From Pumilibacter intestinalis (GTDB lineage: Bacteria > Bacillota > Clostridia > Christensenellales > Pumilibacteraceae), in NCBI RefSeq assembly GCF_943193005.1, contig NZ_CALPCH010000002.1, forward strand, positions 124,001 through 188,000: 64,000 bases of DNA, given 5' to 3'. The notes under the pieces are model-generated. The model made no database searches. It saw only the letters and a list, made by a program, of their open reading frames with translations, and was not told where the DNA came from. The translations under genes were made by a program, and so were the position numbers. Position 1 is the first letter of the stretch. Every line of letters begins with the position of its first letter. Of this stretch, positions 1 through 9,313 are shown in pieces.

Positions 1-3000
1 TTAACGCAAGCGAAGATTTTCCGCAAACTTTCGAGGCGGGCTTTACGCGCGATTTGCGGTGGCTTAGAGGGGATTGGCAGTTGTTGCCTTATACTCGCGG
101 CAAGATAAAGAACAAAGAGGGCGTTAAAAGAAAAAGTCCCATAGCTCCCGCCGCCGCTTTTGCAATCGCGCTCAATCTCGTGCTTTCGCTTGTGCCCGTG
201 GCGCAGTTGTTCGTGCTCGGTGCGGCTTTGGCGGCGTATCCCTATCCGTCGGTGCTTGTTATAGCGTTTGCTCCGCAAATACTGCGTTCGGTTTTCGCGC
301 TCGCGGCGGCGTATGGAAATCCTCGCGCCGCTCTTGCCGAAATTGCGCGTTGCCTGTTCGATATAGCTTTACTGCCCACTTTGGCTATTTATAAGCTGTG
401 CGCCGTGGCGGTAACTTTATATAGGCTTGCGGTGGGGCGCAAGTTGCTCGAGTGGAGCGTATTCGCGCATGCAAAGGGCAAAATTTCGATTATCCCAAAT
501 TTGGTTGCGTTCGCGGTGTTCGCCATAATTCCCGCGATATTCGCGCCGAACGTATTCTTTTTTTCGCTCGCCGCCGTGTTTGCAGCCGGCGCGGCATTGC
601 CGAAGCTCGTGAGCAGGGAGAGCGGAATTAAAGATAAATCCGACGTTCTTTTATCGCAATTGCACGAAACCGCAAAACGCACTTTCGAGTACTTTGCGGC
701 GCAGGAGAACATGTATCCGTTGCCCTGCGATTGTTATCAGGCGGACAACGCGAAAGGTTGGTGTGCCCGCACTTCGCCTACAAATATAGGAATGTCGCTC
801 GTAGCTTACGCCGCGGCGTACGAAATCGGCATTATAGATATGGGCAGACTTACGGCGTACGCCGAAAAAATCGTTTCCGCGGTAGAGCGTTGCGAAAAAT
901 ACGAAGGGCATTTGTATAATTGGTACGATTGCGAAACCCTATGCGTATTGCCGCGCCGCTTCGTGTCTTCGGTAGACAGCGGCAATTTTACGGTTGCGTT
1001 GAGCCTTATGCTTACGTATTTCGAAGGCAAACTCAAAGAACGGATACAAAAACTCATTGACGAAACGAACTTTGCCGCACTGTACGACGATGAGCGCAAA
1101 CTGCTTTATATCGGTTACGACGAAGAACTGAAATCTTGCACCGAAAATCACTATGACTTGCTCGGAAGCGAGAGCACTCTCACGTATTTGTTTGCCTGCG
1201 GCTACGGCAAGATACCCGCGGATACATTTTACAACCTCGACCGAAACGGAGTGCGCGGCGAAAACGCCGTAACGGTGTTCAGTTGGACGGGCGGCATGTT
1301 CGAATATTTAATGAGCCGTCTTTTCATAAACCCCGAAAACGGAACGCTGTACGGTGAGGCGATGCGCGGCGCGGTAAAGGCGCAAATTAACTACGCGCAA
1401 AAACTCAAAAGCGAGGTTTGGGGCATATCCGAAAGCAGATACGCGCAGTTCGACGAGTGCGGCGGCAATTTGTACAGAGCTTTCGGAGTGCCGAATATTG
1501 CCCATTCGCATCTGCCTTCGGTTCAGCCGTTTGCGCCTTACGCCGCTTTTTTGGCGTTGCCGTATTGTTCCGAGGTCGATTTCGTTTCCAACCTTAATGC
1601 GTTTATAGCTTTGGGCGCATTGGGAGAAATGGGGTACTGCGACGCCGTTGACTGCGAGGCGCCCGTATTAAGCTACATGACCCACCACCAAGGCATGATA
1701 CTCGCCGCGTGCGCCAACGCCGTAAAAGGCGACGTACTGTGCGAAAGGTTGCAAACTCTTCCGCAGTGGAGGGCGGCGAAACTTTTGTGCGGCGAAGAAC
1801 CTTTGCGTAAGGCGCGGCGCAAAAAGAACTTTGCCGCAAGCGAAGCTCGCGAGCAGATAGAGGACTGCGGCATTTATTTGTGCAAAACCGCGGGCGCGTA
1901 CGTTTCGGCGGCGAAAGACGGCGTTACTTTCGGGTATGCGGATAAAGTTTTGTTGCGCGATTTCAACGTATGCGCAAACGGCGGCGACGGGCGGGAAACG
2001 CTTTTATGCGGCGATTTTTACGCGCGGGAAAAGGCGGCGTGGCATACCGAAAAAGAAAATTATATTTGCGATACCGAGCTTATGCTGTTGCCGTGTCCGC
2101 TGTCGGTAGCCGTTACGGTAAAATACCGCAATATAGCCGATAAGCGGCAAAACGTGCGTTTTACGGCGTTTGCCGACGCCGTGCTTGCCCGCAAGGAAGA
2201 TTTCGAAGCTCACCCCGCGTATTCCAAAATGTTTATAGATACGGGGCTGGGCGGCAATCGCGAATACGTTTGGGCGCGTAGAAAAAAAGACGGCGACACA
2301 GTGCTTTGCTTTATAAACGCCGACTCCGAAATCGACTATTGCGCGAATAAGTGTATCGTGGATGGGCGAGGGCGCGGAGAAAAGTTCGGGCAAAATCTCA
2401 ACCCCGTTCTCTCGGGAGAGTTTACCGCCGCGGTAGAAGTGGGCAAAGTGTATTCCTTTACCTGCATATTTGCGGTTGCCCACACCGTGGAGCAAGCCGA
2501 CTATGCGGCTCGGCTCGGACTGTCGCCGAACAGCGTGGAAAAGTTTGCGGGAGCGTCGGTAAGACTTGCCCGCGATATTTCGGACAATGCCCGCAAGATT
2601 GCCGCGGGTCTGAACGCGCGCAGATATCCCGCGTTGAAAGCGGGCGGTGTAAGCACCGATAAGCCCGCAGTTACCTATGAGGTGTCCTCGTCGTCATCGC
2701 CCGAAATAGGCTTGTTCCTCGCCGACGTGAAACTTTTGTACGAAACGGGTTTTTCTTTCGATACCGTGCTGTTTTGCAGGTATAGGCGTAACGAATATCC
2801 CACCGAGTTTTTCGACGCCGAGCACGAAGTGGAGAAATCGGGCGTGCGGTCGGCGTGCGGAAGAAACCGCGTAATAGTTTACAAGTGCGCAAACGAGGAA
2901 GAACGAAACGTGCTCAAAAAGCATTGCGCAAGCGGCAAAACGCTCGAGCGGGTGATGTGGCAGGGCGGAAAATTCGTTCGATACCGCGAGCTTTCGGAAA

Positions 3001-5306
3001 GTAAGCTCAATCGCAAGTCGGATTTGCCGCAACCCGAATTCGCGAGCGATATCGTTCGTCCTCTCGGGTTGGGCGGATTTACCGAACGCTTTCATTACGC
3101 CGCGGATTTGTCCGAAAAAGACACGCCTGCGCCGTGGTGCAATATAATATCCGACGGCGACATGGGAACGGTGATTACCGAAAGCGGCGGCGGGTTCAGT
3201 TTCGGTTGCAACTCGCGGCAAAGCAAACTTACAAAGTGGTGCAACGACCCCGTAAAAGACGAGGTTTCGGAACTCATAGCGATTACTTGCGGAAACGAGA
3301 GCGTCAGCGTTACCAAAAAACCGCTCGAAAACGCCGCGAGATACGGCGTTGTTCACGCGTTCGGATACAGCGTGTTCACCTGCGAATACGGCGGCGTAAC
3401 CGCAAAACTCACCGAATTTGTTTCGCGCGACGAAACGCGAAAGATTTACGATTTGCAAATACGCAACAATACAGGCGAAGCGATGGATATAGGAGCGGTG
3501 TTTGCCGTTCGTCCCGTGCTCGGCGATTTCGCATACAATACTTTTTCGTCGCTCGAATACACTCCGTACGATAACGGATTGGAAATATTCAATCGCGGCA
3601 ACGGCGAAAGAGCGTATTTGCAGTGCGACTGCCAAACCGCGGCGGTAGGCGCGGACGTTATAAACAAAGAACTCGTTTTGTACGGCGAAGTGTCGGCAAG
3701 CGCGTGCTACGCGGGAGTAACAGCCGCCGTAAAACTCGGAGCGGGAGAGAGCAAAACAGTGAAATTTTCGCTTTCGCCCGAAAAATGCGCCGATATGCGC
3801 GACTCGCAAAAAGAGTTAGAAAAAGTCGAACTGTTTTACGACCGACTCGCAAAAGTCACTTTCGACGGCGAGTTCGGATATCTTACAAAATGGTTGCCCT
3901 ATCAGGTTTACAACGCGCGAATGAAAGCGCGTGCGGGCTTTTATCAGGTGAGCGGCGCATACGGATTTCGCGACCAGTTGCAAGACTGTTTGGCTCTTTT
4001 GTATTGCGACCCCTCTCTCGTGCGCGAGCATATACTCGAGTGCGCCCGTCATCAGTTCAAAGAGGGCGACGTTCAGCATTGGTGGCATCCTCCCGCAATA
4101 GGCGTGCGCACCCACATGTGCGACGACCGATTGTGGCTCGTTTACACGGTGTGCGAGTACGTTGCGCACACCGGCGATAAAGCGGTGCTCGGCGAGTACG
4201 AGCCGTTTTTGTGCGATATCGCCATATCTCCGAGCGACGTTTCCGTTTATGCTTCCGCTGAGTTTTCGGACGAAAAAGCAACTGTGCTCGAACACTGTTT
4301 GCGCGCGCTTTACGTAAGCATGGATTTCGGCGAAAACGGGCTTGTGAGAATGCGCGGCGGCGATTGGAACGACGCCATGGACAAAGTGGGCGAACTCGGT
4401 TTCGGCACAAGCGTGTGGTGCTCCATGTTTTTGTATCACGTTACCGAACGGTTTTTGCCGCTTGTAAAAGATATCGAAATTTGCGACAAACTGCGCTCCG
4501 TGAATAAGTCTTTATACGAGGCTATTTGCGCGGCTTACGAAAACGACAGGTTTTTGAGAGCGTTTCGCGACGACGGAACGCCGCTCGGTTCGGAAAGTTC
4601 GAGCGCGTGCAAGATAGATATACTCACTCAAAGTTGGAGCGTGATAGCCGGCGTTGGCTCTGCCCGTCAGCGTGCCGATGCGCTAAACGCGGCGTATTCG
4701 GTGCTGTGCGACAAAGAGCATAAAATAATCAAGCTGTTTTCGCCTCCGTTCGAGTCGTCGGAGGGCGTGGGGTATATAGGCGATTACCCGCTTTGCGTGA
4801 GAGAAAACGGCGGGCAGTATACGCAAGCGTCGGTTTGGTACGTGTGGGCGTTGTTCGCGAGCGGGCAAATCGAAAGGGCGAACGAGCTTTTGCGGTGGTT
4901 GAGTCCCGCCGACAGGTGCGCGACTTACGAGGACGTGCAAAAATACTGCGTAGAGCCGTATGTGAGCGCGGCGGACGTTTACGGCGGCGAGAACGCGGGC
5001 AAAGGCGGTTGGACTTGGTATACCGGTTCGGCTTCGTGGCTGTATAAATGTTTGATAGAGCAGTATGCGGGCATAAAAATGAGAGGGGACGTGGTGAGTT
5101 TCGACCCCAAACTCCCCAAAGACACCGCCGAACTTAACGTAACTTTCCTATTCGGCGGCGAACGCATTAAAGTAAAAATAGTCAATTCTTCGCTCGGCGG
5201 AGAGTGGCGAGTGCGCATAGGCGAAGTGATATACAATACGGCTTCTCTCAAACTCACCAAAGGACTTTCGGGAAAAAATATTGCTGTAATACGGTTGATT
5301 AAATAA
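1..5306 (+). CDS. Cyclic beta-1,2-glucan synthase-like protein (GT84/glycoamylase/GH94), 5' end missing
   Basis: The reading frame is open from base 3, so the true start lies left of the window; the TTG at 54 is internal. The first visible residues include RGDWQLLP, the end of a GT84 glycosyltransferase domain. Four or five membrane segments follow (about residues 30-180 counted from base 54). Next is a glycoamylase-like domain (about 200-570; FSWTGGMFEYLM, WGISES, THHQGM). Then come beta-sandwich regions and a GH94 phosphorylase-type catalytic region (about 1290-1650; SGAYGFRDQLQD, EGDVQHWWHPP, GDWNDAMDKVG, the last holding the family's catalytic Asp). This order is that of NdvB/ChvB-type enzymes, which build beta-1,2-glucan from UDP-glucose at the membrane. 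Making and trimming a cell-surface beta-glucan is inferred. The product in this organism is unknown. Confidence 0.88.
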   Translation, partial: NASEDFPQTFEAGFTRDLRWLRGDWQLLPYTRGKIKNKEGVKRKSPIAPAAAFAIALNLVLSLVPVAQLFVLGAALAAYPYPSVLVIAFAPQILRSVFALAAAYGNPRAALAEIARCLFDIALLPTLAIYKLCAVAVTLYRLAVGRKLLEWSVFAHAKGKISIIPNLVAFAVFAIIPAIFAPNVFFFSLAAVFAAGAALPKLVSRESGIKDKSDVLLSQLHETAKRTFEYFAAQENMYPLPCDCYQADNAKGWCARTSPTNIGMSLVAYAAAYEIGIIDMGRLTAYAEKIVSAVERCEKYEGHLYNWYDCETLCVLPRRFVSSVDSGNFTVALSLMLTYFEGKLKERIQKLIDETNFAALYDDERKLLYIGYDEELKSCTENHYDLLGSESTLTYLFACGYGKIPADTFYNLDRNGVRGENAVTVFSWTGGMFEYLMSRLFINPENGTLYGEAMRGAVKAQINYAQKLKSEVWGISESRYAQFDECGGNLYRAFGVPNIAHSHLPSVQPFAPYAAFLALPYCSEVDFVSNLNAFIALGALGEMGYCDAVDCEAPVLSYMTHHQGMILAACANAVKGDVLCERLQTLPQWRAAKLLCGEEPLRKARRKKNFAASEAREQIEDCGIYLCKTAGAYVSAAKDGVTFGYADKVLLRDFNVCANGGDGRETLLCGDFYAREKAAWHTEKENYICDTELMLLPCPLSVAVTVKYRNIADKRQNVRFTAFADAVLARKEDFEAHPAYSKMFIDTGLGGNREYVWARRKKDGDTVLCFINADSEIDYCANKCIVDGRGRGEKFGQNLNPVLSGEFTAAVEVGKVYSFTCIFAVAHTVEQADYAARLGLSPNSVEKFAGASVRLARDISDNARKIAAGLNARRYPALKAGGVSTDKPAVTYEVSSSSSPEIGLFLADVKLLYETGFSFDTVLFCRYRRNEYPTEFFDAEHEVEKSGVRSACGRNRVIVYKCANEEERNVLKKHCASGKTLERVMWQGGKFVRYRELSESKLNRKSDLPQPEFASDIVRPLGLGGFTERFHYAADLSEKDTPAPWCNIISDGDMGTVITESGGGFSFGCNSRQSKLTKWCNDPVKDEVSELIAITCGNESVSVTKKPLENAARYGVVHAFGYSVFTCEYGGVTAKLTEFVSRDETRKIYDLQIRNNTGEAMDIGAVFAVRPVLGDFAYNTFSSLEYTPYDNGLEIFNRGNGERAYLQCDCQTAAVGADVINKELVLYGEVSASACYAGVTAAVKLGAGESKTVKFSLSPEKCADMRDSQKELEKVELFYDRLAKVTFDGEFGYLTKWLPYQVYNARMKARAGFYQVSGAYGFRDQLQDCLALLYCDPSLVREHILECARHQFKEGDVQHWWHPPAIGVRTHMCDDRLWLVYTVCEYVAHTGDKAVLGEYEPFLCDIAISPSDVSVYASAEFSDEKATVLEHCLRALYVSMDFGENGLVRMRGGDWNDAMDKVGELGFGTSVWCSMFLYHVTERFLPLVKDIEICDKLRSVNKSLYEAICAAYENDRFLRAFRDDGTPLGSESSSACKIDILTQSWSVIAGVGSARQRADALNAAYSVLCDKEHKIIKLFSPPFESSEGVGYIGDYPLCVRENGGQYTQASVWYVWALFASGQIERANELLRWLSPADRCATYEDVQKYCVEPYVSAADVYGGENAGKGGWTWYTGSASWLYKCLIEQYAGIKMRGDVVSFDPKLPKDTAELNVTFLFGGERIKVKIVNSSLGGEWRVRIGEVIYNTASLKLTKGLSGKNIAVIRLIK

Positions 5307-5358
5307 CATAAAAGTATTATAATAAAACCGTAACTTTCGTAAAGTTTCCCTCGTTCGC

Positions 5359-5395
5359 TTGACAAAACCGCGGGGGGGGGTACAATTGGTATAAT
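5359..5395 (+). promoter_or_regulatory. Promoter with a G9 run in its spacer
   Basis: TTGACA at 5359-5364 is followed after 16 bp by TACAAT (5381-5386). An overlapping extended -10, TGGTATAAT, ends at 5395. The spacer includes nine consecutive Gs (5372-5380). A Shine-Dalgarno AAGGAG lies at 5404-5409 before the ATG at 5420. Which -10 is used cannot be told by reading. Confidence 0.7.
5372..5380 (+). repeat. Homopolymeric G9 tract
   Basis: Nine consecutive Gs lie between the -35 and -10 elements of the ABC exporter promoter. Runs of this length are known slippage sites in phase-variable bacteria. No other G run this long was noticed in the window. Confidence 0.9.
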
Positions 5396-5419
5396 ACGAA
5401 AGTAAGGAGAAATAACTTT

Positions 5420-6157
5420 ATGTTGAAAATCGAACATCTTACCAAAGCATACGCGAAAAGCAACGTAAAAGCGGTGGACGATTTGAACCTCGAGCTTAAA
5501 TCGGGCGAAATCTTCGGATTTTTGGGACCGAACGGCGCGGGCAAAACCACCACAATCAAAATGCTTACGGGAATACTCGGATACGATACGGGCAGTATTT
5601 CGATTTGCGGTCACGACCTCAAATCGGAAAGCACGAAAGCCAAACGAAACATAGGCTACGTTTCCGACAGCCACGTTATATACGATAAACTTACGGGCAA
5701 AGAGTACGTTGAGTTTATGGCGGATATATACGGAGTAGACGTTGCGACGCGCAAAGAGCGTGCCGACAAGCTGTTGGAAAAGTTCGAGTTGCGCGACGCC
5801 TACGGTTCTCAAATACGCACTTATTCTCACGGCATGAAGCAGAAGATAAGCATAATAGGCGCGCTCATACACAGCCCCGACCTCTGGGTTTTGGACGAGC
5901 CTATGACCGGTCTTGACCCGCAGTCGGCTTTTCAGCTCAAAGAGCTTATGCGCGAGCATTGCGCCGACGGCAAAACGGTGTTTTTCTCCACGCACGTGCT
6001 CGAGGTTGCGGAAAAGCTGTGCGACCGCATAGGCATAATAGTTAAAGGCAAACTCATCACGGTGGGAAACCTCGAGGAGATAAAAGCGGCGCAGGGCGAC
6101 AGCTCGCTCGAAGAAATATTCTTGTCGGTTGCCGGAGGCTCGGGCGAACATGCATAA
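5420..6157 (+). CDS. ABC transporter ATP-binding protein (ABC-2 type)
   Basis: This 245-residue nucleotide-binding subunit should power the membrane protein encoded immediately downstream. It shows Walker A GPNGAGKTT near residue 36, a signature-like SHGMKQK, Walker B LWVLDEP followed by the D-loop, and the switch His in STHV. The closest functional type is the ABC-2 exporter ATPases (drug, antibiotic or polysaccharide efflux), but the substrate is not evident. The ATG at 5420 has AAGGAG eleven bases upstream. The last eight bases overlap the permease start, indicating coupled translation. Expression probably depends on the G-tract promoter at 5359. Confidence 0.93.
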   Translation: MLKIEHLTKAYAKSNVKAVDDLNLELKSGEIFGFLGPNGAGKTTTIKMLTGILGYDTGSISICGHDLKSESTKAKRNIGYVSDSHVIYDKLTGKEYVEFMADIYGVDVATRKERADKLLEKFELRDAYGSQIRTYSHGMKQKISIIGALIHSPDLWVLDEPMTGLDPQSAFQLKELMREHCADGKTVFFSTHVLEVAEKLCDRIGIIVKGKLITVGNLEEIKAAQGDSSLEEIFLSVAGGSGEHA

Positions 6158-7853
6158 CTTTTTATCAATTATAAAGTTACAGCTCAAAAATATGTTTCGC
6201 AGAGATAAAGAGCATGCGAATATAAAAAAGACCGTGGGGCTTGCCGTGGTGTGCGCCGTGCTATACGCGGCGATAACGGCCGGGCTTATATTCGTAATAT
6301 GTTATATGTCCGCCGTAATGTCCGCTCTCGAACTTGAAAGCGAATTTATTGCTTTGATACTTACAACGGGCTTGCTGTTCGTACTCATTTTCGGCGTAGT
6401 GGTTTTGTTAACGTGTTTGTATTTTTCCAAAGATACGGAGTTTTTCCTTGCGTTGCCCGTTAGACCGAGCACGGTGTTCGCCGCGAAAATGGCGATAGTG
6501 TACTTAACCGAACTCGTAACCGCCGCGCTTCTCATGCTTCCGCTTATGATAACGGCAGGCATTATGATGAAGCTCGGAGTGCTGTATTACGTTATGATAC
6601 CGTTCGCGATAGTCTTTCTGCCCGCAATTCCGCTGTTTATTGCTTCTATAATATCTATACCCATAATGTATTTGGTGTCGTTTTTCCGCAATCGCGGCGC
6701 ACTCGGTTCGATATTCGTGCTGTTGCTTATGGGCGGACTGTTTGCGGGGTATTACGTGCTTGTAATGAATATGCAAGACTTAAACCCCGACAACATAGAC
6801 GTTGAAGCCGTGCGCAATATGTTCGTAAAGATTGTGCGGGTGCTGTATCCGTTATACGCTTTGGGCAGGGCTATGACCGCCGCGCCCGTATTCGGCTTGG
6901 GCGTTGCGGCGTCGGTTGCCGTAAATATTTTTATATTCGCGGCGAGCGTTGCGGCTTTCGGAGTTATAGCTTTGCTGATTAGCTCGGCGGTATATCGCAG
7001 AGGTGCGGCAAGTCAACTCGAAGGCTCGAAGAAAACAAAAGCGGTGAACGCGGAGTATCACGGTTCGAGCGCGCTCAAAGCTCTCATGAAAAAGGAATTT
7101 CGCGATATAATCCGCACGCCCGCGTTTGCTCTCAACTGTTTGCTTGTTATAATACTGTGTCCCATAGTGGTGGGATTTGTGGGCTTTTCCACGTCGGCGA
7201 CTAAATTGCTCGGCGAGGTGGGCGAAGTAGGCGAGGACGCCGTAGTCGTTACCGCCGAAATGATAGCGGAGCTTCAAACGATAATGCGATACGTTTTATT
7301 CGGGTTTACCATGTTTATGGGCTTGAGCGCGAATATAGGCCCTGCGACCGCGTTTAGCCGCGAGGGCGAAAAGTTCTATTTTTCCAAAATCATTCCCGTT
7401 GACTACGCAACGCAGGTAAAAGCCAAATCGTACGTTTACATTTTGATAGGTTCCGTTACCGTAGTTGTAACCTCCGCGGTTACGGCAGTGCTCAATTTCG
7501 ACGCCGTGTTTCTTATCTGCTCCATTGTATTTATGCTGATATACAATTTCGCGTTGGTGCATTTCGGCTTGTGGCTGGACTTGAACCGTCCAAAACTAAA
7601 ATGGGTTACGCCAAACGAAGCGATGAAACACAACCGCAACGCCAATATCTACGTGCCTATAGCAATGCTCGTTTCCATTGCTTTGGCAGTTGTAGCGGCG
7701 TTAACGAATATAGTGTTTACCGCGCGTTTGGGGGCGCTCGGCGGATTTTTGTCTTGGGCTTTAATGTTTATCGCGGTTATCACGCTCGCCGTGTTGAGCG
7801 CGGCATTCCTGTATAAGAGCTGTGAAAAGAAATTCGAAGCCGTGGAAATGTAA
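6150..7853 (+). CDS. ABC-2 type transporter permease
   Basis: This 567-residue polytopic membrane protein has about a dozen hydrophobic segments spread along its length and short charged loops, one of them near residues 290-325. It is the transmembrane partner of the ATPase encoded just upstream. The ATG at 6150 overlaps the ATPase stop (ATGCATAA), so it is preferred over an in-frame start at 6129 that would deepen the overlap. The length suits large exporter permeases that carry both membrane halves in one chain. No substrate can be assigned. A strong terminator follows at 7864. Confidence 0.85.
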   Translation: MHNFLSIIKLQLKNMFRRDKEHANIKKTVGLAVVCAVLYAAITAGLIFVICYMSAVMSALELESEFIALILTTGLLFVLIFGVVVLLTCLYFSKDTEFFLALPVRPSTVFAAKMAIVYLTELVTAALLMLPLMITAGIMMKLGVLYYVMIPFAIVFLPAIPLFIASIISIPIMYLVSFFRNRGALGSIFVLLLMGGLFAGYYVLVMNMQDLNPDNIDVEAVRNMFVKIVRVLYPLYALGRAMTAAPVFGLGVAASVAVNIFIFAASVAAFGVIALLISSAVYRRGAASQLEGSKKTKAVNAEYHGSSALKALMKKEFRDIIRTPAFALNCLLVIILCPIVVGFVGFSTSATKLLGEVGEVGEDAVVVTAEMIAELQTIMRYVLFGFTMFMGLSANIGPATAFSREGEKFYFSKIIPVDYATQVKAKSYVYILIGSVTVVVTSAVTAVLNFDAVFLICSIVFMLIYNFALVHFGLWLDLNRPKLKWVTPNEAMKHNRNANIYVPIAMLVSIALAVVAALTNIVFTARLGALGGFLSWALMFIAVITLAVLSAAFLYKSCEKKFEAVEM

Positions 7854-7863
7854 TTTGCAACTT

Positions 7864-7896
7864 AAAAACGCGTCCGATTTGCGGGCGCGTTTTTTG
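7864..7896. terminator. Intrinsic terminator, probably bidirectional
   Basis: A ten-pair stem (AACGCGTCCG with CGGGCGCGTT, one G-T pair) has a five-base loop and is flanked by an A run on the left and a T run on the right. It sits between the ABC operon and the converging GtrA-like gene. Confidence 0.88.
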
Positions 7897-7921
7897 TTGC
7901 CGTTAAAGGCTTATGGTATCT

Positions 7922-8455
7922 CTAAAGACTTATTGTGTGTTCGTCGTCGCGTATGAGCGCCACGTTGTAAACGAAATATTTTCGGGTGAAGAAATTGAAT
8001 ACGAATATCGCCAAGGATATCGCGATTTTTATCCACCATACGTTACTGCCGGTAAGACCGAAAACATTCGAACATATAAGACTGCATATTGTGGTAATGG
8101 TAAGACCTATGAGCGCGAATATCGCAAACTTTGTAAATCCTTTGGCGTTTTTTCCCACGTTGCCGTATTCGTATACGAAAAAGGTACACATTATATAATT
8201 GAACAGCACCGATATAACGAAACTGAGCACCGTTGCTATCAGATATATTGAAACGGGGAGTACATAAGTGCTGTTCGGCTTAAGTTTTCCGGTAATAACT
8301 CCTATAAATCCGTCGTACTCGCTTCGACCCGCCAAATACAAAATCACTGCGGTAATGAGAAAGTCCAAAGCAGTGGAAACAATTCCCACGGCAATGGACT
8401 TGAGATATTCTCGTCTGACGCGTTTGTTTTTAAGCGCGCGGAAAAATTCTTTCAT
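7922..8455 (-). CDS. GtrA-like four-helix membrane protein
   Basis: This 177-residue protein has four predicted membrane helices and a C-terminal FNFFTRKYFVY segment typical of the GtrA family. GtrA proteins are thought to move polyprenyl-linked sugars across the membrane or otherwise support cell-surface glycan synthesis. A soluble loop of about 30 residues separates helices 1 and 2. Its start codon overlaps the stop of the preceding glycerophosphodiesterase gene (TAATG), so the two are translated as a pair. A shared role at the cell envelope is inferred from that coupling only. Confidence 0.8.
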   Translation of the reverse strand: MKEFFRALKNKRVRREYLKSIAVGIVSTALDFLITAVILYLAGRSEYDGFIGVITGKLKPNSTYVLPVSIYLIATVLSFVISVLFNYIMCTFFVYEYGNVGKNAKGFTKFAIFALIGLTITTICSLICSNVFGLTGSNVWWIKIAISLAIFVFNFFTRKYFVYNVALIRDDEHTISL

Positions 8456-9174
8456 TACTTATTCGGAGTAAACCTTTCGAAAATTATGTTGTCGCAATAA
8501 TCTTTTACTTTTTCGTAGTCGGCGTTGCTTCGCACCGTCCAGGCAAGAGTGGGTAAATTCTTTTTGGCAACGAATTTGTTGGGCAAATCCGCGCAGCAGT
8601 AGGAAATAAAGTGCGGGTCGGATATTTTCGTTACTTTGAGCTTTGCGAGGGCGTTGCGCTTAAGGAGAGTAAGACCGGTAGGCGCGGCGCTCGCAAGCTG
8701 TCCGCGAATAAAATCCGGTTCGTTTTTGCGGAAATATTCCATTGAGTAGGGGTCGAAAGATTGCATTGCAAACTCGCCGTTGTAGCTTTTCAAGATATCT
8801 ATAACTTTGCGTTCGAGTTCGCCTATTTTGCAACTCACTTTGGTTTCTATCAAAAGCGGAACTTTGCCGTTCACTGTTTCGAGCGTTTGCTCCAAAGTGG
8901 GTATAACTTGGTCGGTGCCGTTGAGTCTTATTTCCGCAAGGTCGGCTTTGCGCAGATTTGAAGCGTAGCCGTCTTTGGCGGTCATGCGCCCCAAAACGTC
9001 GTCGTGAAAAACGATAACAGTGCCGTCGTCTATTATGCGCACGTCTATTTCTATGGGGTAGCCGTTTTCCACAGCTTTTTCAAATGAAAGAAGCGAATTT
9101 TCGGGAATATCTTCGTTGTGCAGTCCTCTATGAGCAATCGGCGTGGTAAACAGCCGAGAATTTTTTACGTCCAT
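8455..9174 (-). CDS. Glycerophosphodiester phosphodiesterase
   Basis: This 239-residue GDPD enzyme hydrolyses glycerophosphodiesters to glycerol-3-phosphate and an alcohol. Near the N-terminus it has IAHRG and PENS, then EIDVRIIDDG and VFHDD, which supply the catalytic His pair and metal-binding Glu and Asp residues. No signal peptide is visible, so it is probably cytoplasmic and acts in phospholipid turnover. It starts with ATG at 9174 and is the first gene of a minus-strand pair with the GtrA-like gene. A promoter lies at 9212-9240. Confidence 0.92.
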   Translation of the reverse strand: MDVKNSRLFTTPIAHRGLHNEDIPENSLLSFEKAVENGYPIEIDVRIIDDGTVIVFHDDVLGRMTAKDGYASNLRKADLAEIRLNGTDQVIPTLEQTLETVNGKVPLLIETKVSCKIGELERKVIDILKSYNGEFAMQSFDPYSMEYFRKNEPDFIRGQLASAAPTGLTLLKRNALAKLKVTKISDPHFISYCCADLPNKFVAKKNLPTLAWTVRSNADYEKVKDYCDNIIFERFTPNK

Positions 9175-9211
9175 ATAATCTCCGTTGATTTTTTACTTGA
9201 GCACGTAGCTT

Positions 9212-9240
9212 AGTATAACACCTTTTTTGATTTCATGCAA
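9212..9240 (-). promoter_or_regulatory. Sigma-A-type promoter for the GDPD-GtrA pair
   Basis: On the minus strand TTGCAT (9235-9240) and TATACT (9212-9217) are separated by 17 bp, about 40 bases upstream of the GDPD start. It diverges from the lepA promoter. Confidence 0.6.
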
Positions 9241-9268
9241 TCAATTAACATAAAAAGCCCGATTTTAT

Positions 9269-9297
9269 TTGCTATTTCTCGGCTTTTCGCTTATAAT
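9269..9297 (+). promoter_or_regulatory. Sigma-A-type promoter for lepA
   Basis: TTGCTA (9269-9274) and a perfect TATAAT (9292-9297) are 17 bp apart, 17 bases upstream of the ATG at 9314. Shine-Dalgarno AGAGG lies at 9304-9308. Confidence 0.65.
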
Positions 9298-9313
9298 ACA
9301 AAAAGAGGTTTAC

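Noticed and set aside
2694-3809. 371-codon antisense frame inside the glucan synthase gene
   Set aside because: It lies wholly within a clear coding region, and the peptide has no domain signal.
9250-9286. Inverted repeat AAAAGCC...GGCTTTT near the lepA promoter
   Set aside because: It overlaps the -35 and spacer, has a bulge and a long loop, and lacks a T run in the right place, so it is neither a clear terminator nor a clear operator.
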